Positions 48,481 to 55,464 of a stretch of DNA of 55,464 bases are shown piece by piece; the first letter of the stretch is position 1, and every line of letters begins with the position of its first letter. Made by a program: the position numbers and the translations under genes. The notes below the pieces were generated by a model, which worked only from the letters and a program-made list of their open reading frames with translations, was not told where the DNA came from and did not search any database. Source of the DNA: Oehlia diaphana (taxonomy: Eukaryota > Glomeromycota > Glomeromycetes > Glomerales > Glomeraceae); the NCBI GenBank assembly GCA_003833135.1, contig QZLH01000518.1, forward strand, positions 1 to 55,464, in the 5' to 3' direction.

Positions 48481-48866
48481 CAAGAGCAAAAGAGAGAATA
48501 ACTTTAATACTTTTCAAGCGATTCCTTTTTAAAGAACCAATTATTGATTATGATGATGAGGTTTATAAAAAAATTAATAATAAAATAGTAGTAAACATAA
48601 CTGAAATTCAAATTACTAAAACTGAAACTGAAATTTTTAGCACTAGTTCCAAAGAATTGAGAAGTACTTGAATTTGAAAGTATTTTAAAAAACAGACAAT
48701 TGAAGAAGAAAATGAAACAACTGAAACTTTTATTTTATATAAAATTTGTGAAGGCCATTTATTTACAAAAAATTTTACCACAATTCTTAAGTATCATTTA
48801 AAATTAAAATATTCTAATGTATATAATAACTTAGAAGAAAAGGAATTAGGACAATACCTTGAATAG
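48481..48866 (+). pseudogene. Decayed BED zinc-finger (hAT-type transposase) N-terminus
   Basis: One frame reads FKRFLFKEPIIDYDDEVYKK, then TEIFSTSSKELRST, stop, I, stop, KYFKKQTIEEENE, then YKICEGHLFTKNFTTILKYH, LKLKYSNVY and a final stop at 48864-48866. This matches a BED finger layout (W-x-W-KYFKK ... C-x2-C ... S-T-x-L-K-x-H-L ... H) with both Trp codons now TGA, the first Cys of the pair now Tyr and the last His now Tyr. The rest of a transposase (RNase-H-like core, dimerisation domain) is absent. It is probably the relic of a hAT transposon whose non-autonomous relatives lie nearby. Confidence 0.6.
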
Positions 48867-49221
48867 CTGAAACATACAAAAAGAAACATAAGCTTTTTGT
48901 CAATTAGATTATTACTAATCAGCAATCATTTACAATTATTAAGAATTAGAATTTTAAAAAATTTATAGCATCCATTCAACTAAAGTATAAAATACTATTT
49001 TAATATAACAACATTAAAAATATGATAATAAATAAATTCAAAAATGCACAGATTTAAATAAATAACTACCTTCAACTCTTAACTTTTAAGATTTTATTAA
49101 CAATGAATATGTAATCTACAATTATCTTATTAAGAATTTTAGCAGTAACAATTTATTATATAAAAAATGATTAACAATTTTGATCACTCATATGGACACA
49201 TTTTTGGAATAGCCTTATTAG

Positions 49222-49467
49222 TCTGTTATTAAGGTTGCTTGCCAAAACCTCTCCAAAATCCTGCGATAAATTTCGGCAAGATTTTACTATATGTTTACTA
49301 TAGTTTTGGGCTTTCGGCAGGGTTTCGGCAGTTTCGGCAAATGGGGGTTTCGGCATTTCGGCAAAGTTTCGGCAGGATTTTTAATATGATTTAATATAGT
49401 TTCGGCATTTTCCGTATAGGTTTCGGCAGTTATTAAGAAGGTTTCGGCAAGCAACCTTATCTGTTAT
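49222..49467. mobile_element. Non-autonomous hAT element with 8-base target duplication
   Basis: The element itself is 49230-49459 (230 bases). Ends TAAGGTTGCTTGCCAAAACC and its inverted partner differ at one base in 20. TCTGTTAT directly flanks both sides (49222-49229 and 49460-49467), an exact 8-base duplication as made by hAT transposases. Inside, the word TTTCGGCA occurs about nine times, mostly in direct orientation, resembling the subterminal transposase-binding repeats of hAT elements. No coding capacity. Confidence 0.88.
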
Positions 49468-50267
49468 AGATCAAACTGGCATATATTTTAAAATTAATAC
49501 AGTCACCCGTGTCAATGTAACATAAAATTTTCTTATATAGTAGGATCTTTAAAAAATTTTATATGTAAACTTTATCTTAGTAGGCTACAGAATGACCTAT
49601 CTCAAGAGTAAGTAGAATCTTAAGATATTATATATAACTATTTTAGATATTATTCCTATTTTCTAAAATAAGGTTTGTATCCAGTTATAATTAAGCTAAT
49701 TTTTTTTCTGATATATATAGTTACTTCTTTACTTTATTTTATGAACTTTTATTGAAACTACCACTTTTCAAAGTAGATTTCTTTTGCTATTTATTGCCAA
49801 AAAGCATAGATAATGTAAGTTTGAAATTATTATTATCTGTATACCTTAATACTATTTCAGTATAAATTACTTTTCTATTCTTATTTTTTAGGATAAAAGG
49901 CTTGGCTAATACATCTAGTAGTTTATTTTTGATATAACAGAATCCTACTTACTTATAAGATAGTTACCTTGACTTAAGATAAAAATCATATATAAAATTC
50001 TTTGCAGATTTTATTATAAAAGAAAATTTTATATTACATTATTATGATTTTTTTTCTTTTTAACTAATGAATTTAAGAAAAAAGTAAGGTAAAAATTATT
50101 AGTAAAGGGCCAATTTTCTATGGTAATCTTTATTATAAGTAAGCAGAGTCCTGATATAATAAGTTTAACCTGTGATTAGTATTTTAGTTCTTTAATAATT
50201 TTTATATCTATATATAAAATATCAAGTATAGATAATATGCTATTAGATATATTTTTAATATATTGTA
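49468..50267. other. AT-rich DNA without genes
   Basis: No gene or clear element recognised between two transposons. Confidence 0.4.
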
Positions 50268-50551
50268 CACTGGTAAAAAAATGGTCTATCCTACATATAT
50301 TCTACATATATCTTACACATATCAGGTACTTAAAATGTAGAAAATCATACATAAATAATACACATATCATATACTGTACATATCAGATGCTTATATATAT
50401 TGTATACCTATCAGGTACTTGATATATATATGATATATATATTAGTACCTAATATGTGTATGATATGTGTATTATTTGTGTATGATTTTCTACATTTTGA
50501 GTACCCAATATATGTAAGATATGTGTAGGATAAATCATTTTTTTACCAGTG
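50268..50551. mobile_element. Foldback element beginning CACTGGTAAAAAAATG
   Basis: 284 bases, almost wholly an imperfect inverted repeat. Shared arm words include CACTGGTAAAAAAATG, TATCCTACA, AAAATGTAGAAAATCATACA and AATAATACACATATCATA. GTA flanks both ends, a likely 3-base target duplication. No coding capacity. Confidence 0.8.
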
Positions 50552-50629
50552 GTAATTAACTGACTTTTTCTTATGATTTATTTTAGTTTAGACTTCAATA
50601 AGTCTTTCTAAGAGCCAGTGAAAATGTAA

Positions 50630-50800
50630 AATATATATGTTGTGTCTCAGATCATATCTTGTGTGAAATGAAAGCTAAATCATGTGATATTACCATATAT
50701 AGTAATATTATTATGTAGATCATCACGTGTAATAACAATAACTGTCACATTCTATGAGTTTTAATCTGAGACAAGAATCAATCTGAGGCACAACATATAT
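50630..50800. mobile_element. TIR element with TTGTGTCTCAGAT ends
   Basis: About 170 bases. The ends ATATATGTTGTGTCTCAGAT and, inverted, ATCTGAGGCACAACATATAT differ at one position. The inside is mainly unrelated and includes CATCACGTG. No coding capacity. Confidence 0.65.
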
Positions 50801-52620
50801 ATCAAGTATACAAAACATCCATTCTAAATTGTATTAACTTTTATTATAGATTTTCTTAATATTAGCAAGTTTGTTAAAATCTTCTTAAGTAAAAATTATA
50901 TTAATAAGTTTATGAATATTTGCTATATAAGTTTTTAAAAAATTTTTTAACCTAACTTCAAAAAAATTAGTGAATATTATATCACTTAAAGACTGGATTT
51001 AACAAGATGTTCTGCCTTTTCAAGACTAAAAAATGAAGTATTCTTCAATATGAAAACTAAATTTCTTATATTACTTACTAAAAATTTTCTTAGAAAAAAT
51101 AGTCTATACAATTAGCAGAAAGAGTTTTTTACTAGTCATTGCAATTCTCTTAAAATTTTTTTTAAAATTTGACTATAATTTTAAAAATAGCCATTTTCTT
51201 AAAAGTATATAATTGTCTAAAACACATACGTAAGGCACTTCCATTCTACTTCAAACCATACATGTGTTGTCTATCTGCACGCGTTGTCGTCTACATCTGT
51301 TACCCGTGGATAAACAAGTATTTTATTAACTTTTCTTATTGTACTTTATTTTTTTGCTTAGTTTAGATTCTCATTATTACATCATTTTTTCTTATAAACT
51401 GCAATAGTTCTCCCATATTTTATTATTATTTCATTATTTTCAAATTTAAAGAATTTCCCTGTATTTTATTTTATCTGGACTTATTATTAATTAACTCTCA
51501 GGCAAACTATGAGCATATTCAAAATAACTTTTAATAATTAATAAAATTTTATTTGAGTCAAAAGACTGCGGGAGTTCAAAGACTGCGGAATTCCTATTGA
51601 ATCCCATACCTATTTATAACATTTTAATAAAAATTATTCTCATATATTCTAACTTTTCTTCAAAGATCTTACTAGAACTATAAGAAACTATTTCTACTTA
51701 TTCTCTTCACCACCTATAAGAAACTATTTCTTCTAATGACTAATTAAATGAACTATTCTATAAATAAAACAATCTAAAAATAAATAACTATAATTAAAAA
51801 TAATATTGTGAAACTATGTTCTATCATTTCTTCTAACTATTCCAGTTAAATATTATTTCTTCAGCTAAATGTTTATCCATCGGTTAAATATTTATCCATG
51901 TTTCTTTCAGTATTCCATTTATTCTTCGGTTAATTATTCTTCTGATCACGTGATTAATCTGGTTTCAAGGATTATAGCATGTATGACCAATAAAATCTTA
52001 GAATCAGATATAACCTTATATTTATCATGTATTATACTTTTAGTTTATATTACCTGATTTAAAATTTCTTAAAAATTTTTATATCTCTCAGTTTCTGATT
52101 TAAAATTTCTTAATATTTCTTAAAAGTTTTTTATGCCATTTAAAAAATATTAAATAAATTTTTTAATTTTTTATAATTTTTACGTTTTTTATATTTTTTA
52201 ATTTACTTTATTTTTTTTTTAAAATAAAAATTAAAATAACTGAAAATAAATAAAAAATAAAAAAATAATACTGAATTTTGATCGTTATGTTGTTGATTTT
52301 ATTATAAGTATGTGATTTATGATGCTTCAGATATTTCAATGGTTGCCATTTTCTAGTAATTTAATAATTTGTTTTTATTAATAAAAGAAAACTAATAATA
52401 GTTATAAAAGCAAAATATATAATAATTTATATACAATCAACTCTTTTTAAATATACTTTCTATAAATATATTATTTATAAGTACATTTTCAAGCTCAGTT
52501 TTAAGACTTAAGATTTAGTAATTAAATGCAACTTTTTTATTAATACCATGCAATAAATTTTCTAAACTATATATGGGCAGATTTGTAACAAAAGGTGAAT
52601 TTCAATCAGCTATACTAATT
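50801..52620. other. AT-rich DNA without genes
   Basis: No gene supported. CAAAGACTGCGG is directly repeated at about 51560-51587. Short frames near 51169 and 51869 lack any family signal. Confidence 0.4.
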
Positions 52621-52629
52621 TTTGCCTCA

Positions 52630-52829
52630 GGTTCCCATTAGATCCAATGTGGAGTAAGCTTGGATTCCATGTAATAACAACAGAAGACATGGATCCAAAT
52701 GATCTACAATTGATTACAAATCAAAAAATTCCAGATGTTGATCAATTGGACCTGGTTTACAAGTCAGAATCACTGGAACTAGGAGCAAAAATTAGTATAG
52801 CCAAGTTCAATCAACTAATCAAATTTTGA
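52630..52829 (+). other. Possible orphan coding fragment
   Basis: After a CAG acceptor-like site (TTTTTGCCTCAG) the frame reads FPLDPMWSKLGFHVITTEDM, then DPNDLQLITNQKIPDVDQLD and ends LELGAKISIAKFNQLIKF with a stop at 52827-52829. The amino-acid mix is protein-like and unlike the surrounding AT-driven frames. I do not recognise the family. It could be a last exon, or a fragment carried by a transposon. Confidence 0.35.
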
Positions 52830-53354
52830 AATTTTTTGATAATTAGATACCTATCAATCTTATTACTGGTCAAAATTAAAACTTTCAACTATTAAGAGCT
52901 TTCAGCATGATTTTTGCCAATTGGTCATATGATTCATCACATTTTTTGACCAATAGTAAAAATCAGTAAAATCAATCACAAATCAACTGATACTGATTAT
53001 TAAACAAAAGCTTGTTCAGTCTTTTGATGAAAAATCAACTTATACTGATTGTTTTACAAAAAATTATTCCTTTAAGATCATTCAGTAAAATTATACCAAT
53101 AGTCATATAAATCGACACAATTTTACCAAATTTGCCAAATGGTAAAAATTGGCAATAATTCAGCAAATCAGTTGACAGTAAATGATTGAAATCATCAGAT
53201 GACTAAAATCAACATTTTACAGGTCAAACTTTTTTTAAACTTTTTAAATTTTTCACATTCTTTTCTCCCTCTTTTTCATCCTTTTTTTTTCCATTTTTTA
53301 CACCTTAGTTCTTCACATAAATGTGTACATTAAATTCAATAACTTTTTATTAAA

Positions 53355-54007
53355 TTAAAAAAGTTTTGAAATTTCTTTAAAAAAAATGTTTTTAATGTTA
53401 AAAAACGTTTCTTATTTATACTTTTAGTAAAAAAAATCAGTTCCAGTGTGAATACTGATATTGCAGGTAAAGTTTCAAAAAATTTTTGAAAATTTCTTTA
53501 AAAAAAAATTTTTTAATATTAAAAATGTTTTTTTTTTATATATTTTTGTAGAAAATCGGTTCTGGTATAAATACCAATATTCTAGGTAAGTTTTGAAAGA
53601 ATTTTGAAACTTTCTTTTTTAAAATAGGAAATCGATTCTAGTATAGATACTGATATTCTAGTTAAGTTTAAAAAAAATTTTAAAACTTTCTTTAATAAAA
53701 CGTTTTTAAACTAAAAATGTTTTTTTTTAATATTTTTGTAGGGATATCAATTTGATGTGAATATTGTATTCCAAAGATAAGTTTTGAAAAATTTTGAAAC
53801 TTACTTTAATAAAACATTTTTTGTATTAAAACATTTTTTTATTATTTTTATATAGAAAATCAGTTCTGGCGTGAATACTAATATTCCAGGTAAAGTTTTA
53901 AAACTAAAATTTTAAAACTTCTTTAATAAAACATTTTTAATAAAAAAAAATATTTTTTTTATAATTTTTATATAGAAATCAGTTCTAGCGTTGATACTGA
54001 TATTCTA
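53355..54007 (+). repeat. Tandem array of exon-plus-intron-like units
   Basis: Six units with spacing of 76-124 bases (mostly 114-124). Each has a pyrimidine-rich stretch ending TTTTTGTAG or TTTATATAG, then a segment of about 34 bases such as AAAATCAGTTCTGGCGTGAA (continuing TACTAATATTCCAG), then a donor-like GTAAG/GTAAAG. Candidate exon segments: 53428-53466, 53552-53585, 53628-53660, 53742-53777, 53856-53889 and 53976-54007. Read in one frame they give variants of KISSGVNTNIP. Unit 4 has lost its donor and unit 6 is cut by the palindromic element. Confidence 0.7.
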
Positions 54008-54529
54008 CATCAGGAAATTTTTTTAGGCGTAATTTAGTGTAATCTTTTAGAGGTGGTGTAAAATTTTGAAATATTACACTAAAAACGTAATATTACAGAA
54101 ATTTACGCTCTTAAATTTAAATAATTATAGTAATTTAATAATATCTCGCTATTTACTGATCCAATAAAGACAATCTATAGCTTATTGGAATCAGATCATC
54201 AAGACGAATCGAATGGTAGTAGACTCGCATCTCTACGTTTGATAGAACGTTTTATAGTATGCAATAAAGTTTTACATTAATAGAACATCATCTATCAAAC
54301 ATAGAGATGTGATTTTACTACCATTCGATTTGTTCTGATGAGCTGATTCCAATGAGCTATAAATTGTCTTGATTGGATCAGTAGATAGCGAGATATTATC
54401 AAATTACTGTAATTATTCAAATTTAAGAGCATAAACTTCTGTAATATTACATTTTTAGTGTAATATTTCAAAATTTTACACTACCTCCGAAAGATTACAC
54501 TAAATTACGCCTAAAAAAATTTCCTGATG
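54008..54529. mobile_element. 522-base near-perfect palindromic foldback element
   Basis: Two arms of about 240 bases are inverted copies with few mismatches around a central spacer of about 40 bases (near 54250-54290). Ends are CATCAGGAAATTTTTTTAGG and its complement. CTA flanks both ends, a possible 3-base target duplication. No coding capacity. Arm words include GGCGTAATTTAGTGTAATC, TAATATCTCGCTATTTACTG and CGAATGGTAGTA. Confidence 0.85.
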
Positions 54530-54655
54530 CTAAATTTCCATAAATCACGAGATGATCAGTAAGGATAGTCTAATTTATTCGATAAGCAGTCGCATAGCAT
54601 TTATAAGAATATTAGTTAAAAAAGGAAAAGCCCCAATGTAAAAATGTTAGCCGTA

Positions 54656-54815
54656 ATTGATTTGCTGATGCCGTAATATTACGGCATACAGCATTACAGT
54701 TATGACACTTTTCATAATACTGTAATTAGTCCGTAATGCTGTAATTATGCCATAATACTGTAATTAGGCCGTAATGCTATAATTAGATCGTAATGCTATA
54801 ATTAGGCTGTAAAGT
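54656..54815. repeat. GCCGTAATGCTGTAATTAG minisatellite
   Basis: About seven imperfect copies of a 17-19 base unit (CCGTAATGCTGTAATTAG and variants with CATAATACTG or TATAATTAG). The first unit includes the palindrome GCCGTAATATTACGGC. Confidence 0.75.
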
Positions 54816-55464
54816 CGTAATTTTTAATACTATAAAAATTTAAAACAAAAGTAATGAATTATAAAAGTAAAATTACAAAAGTTTATATGTCGTGTAAATT
54901 TAATTTTTAGGGGTACATAAGACGCGTCACATTTTTTTTTGTATTTTGTATACGCGTTCGTGTAAAGAAAAAAATTATATAATGAACCAAAATCCCTAGG
55001 GGTGGGTGGTCAGGGGTGGAAGGCAGGAAATTTTAAGTTTTTTTCAAAAAATTTGTATTAAATTACCATAATATCTGTAATAGTGTTCCGCACGAATCGA
55101 TTCGTGACATGGTGTAATCCTGATTGCTCCCGAGTAATAAAAACGTATTTTGCGAATAACTTTTGATCTAGCAGTCCGATTTCGACGATCATTTTTTTAT
55201 TTTGATCAGGGCAACGAGACCTATCGATTAAAAAAAAGATCATCGAATTTGGATCACTAGATCCTGAGATAATAATTTTTGGAAGTTGAATCAAGTCTGA
55301 ATCGAGTCTGAATTGAATCGAATTTTAAAGGAGAAATTTGATTCGTATGAAACACTAATCTGTAATAATTAAATGATTTTATGCATAATTTACATATAAA
55401 CTTTTTTACAAAAAAATTTTTTAATTATTTTATTATTATTTACCCCTTAAAATTGAAATTACGT
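54816..55464. other. Repeat-like DNA to the window end
   Basis: No gene supported. The stretch at 55080-55300 (with TTGATCTAGCAGTCCGATTT and CAACGAGACCTATCGATT) is more complex than its surroundings and looks like part of a dispersed repeat. Its long minus-strand frame has no family signal. Confidence 0.4.

Noticed and set aside
55058..55294. 78-residue minus-strand frame at the window end
   Set aside because: Sits in repeat-like DNA; no domain or start context seen.
1..55464. tRNA, rRNA or CRISPR array
   Set aside because: Read for B-box-like GGTTCGAATCC words, cloverleaf stems and regularly spaced identical repeats with unique spacers; none found by eye.

Overview
The window looks like a draft-assembly piece of an AT-rich fungal nuclear genome, most likely an arbuscular mycorrhizal fungus (Glomeromycotina, Rhizophagus-like). 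The reasons are strong A+T bias with long A and T tracts, short GT-AG introns (about 75-290 bases), a eukaryotic gene set including alpha-arrestin, NUS1 and mitochondrial EF-G2, several F-box genes of the kind expanded in these fungi, and abundant small foldback transposons. I saw no tRNA, rRNA or CRISPR array. A 409-base N run lies at 22051-22459. The organism call is inference from composition and gene families.

Left part (1-14.5 kb plus 27.6-29.2 kb): a dispersed cluster of one family. Four intact genes and one pseudogene encode type II membrane proteins whose luminal domain resembles the GDP-fucose protein O-fucosyltransferases (POFUT1/GT65-like). Each intact gene has two exons, with one phase-0 intron between the membrane-anchor/stalk exon and the catalytic exon. 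Genes at 10361 and 12885 (+ strand, tandem) keep the H-W-R-M-E motif. Genes at 1015 and 27609 (- strand) have lost its key residues, and the copy near 6.2-7.3 kb is broken by frameshifts.

Middle part (15-24.3 kb): conserved housekeeping genes. These are an alpha-arrestin with two PPxY motifs (-), divergent from NUS1 (+), which converges on mitochondrial elongation factor G2/MEF2 (-). An F-box gene (-) follows the sequence gap. From 30 to 34 kb there is no gene but a complex satellite-like repeat field, interrupted by a small GC-rich TIR element. A second F-box gene (-) is at 35.4 kb, a four-exon gene for a small two-pass membrane protein of unknown function (-) at 39.8-40.5 kb, an F-box gene with a Cys cluster (+) at 42.4 kb, and a small coiled-coil plus RRM RNA-binding protein (-) at 44.2-44.8 kb.

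Right part (46-55.5 kb): gene-poor, transposon-rich DNA. It holds a decayed BED-finger (hAT-type) transposase N-terminus, a 230-base non-autonomous hAT element with a perfect 8-base target duplication, several foldback elements, a tandem array whose repeat unit looks like an exon plus an intron, and a 522-base near-perfect palindrome inserted in that array.

No gene-to-gene pathway is proven. NUS1 (dolichol synthesis in the ER) and the fucosyltransferase-like proteins would both act in the secretory pathway, but their proximity may be coincidence.
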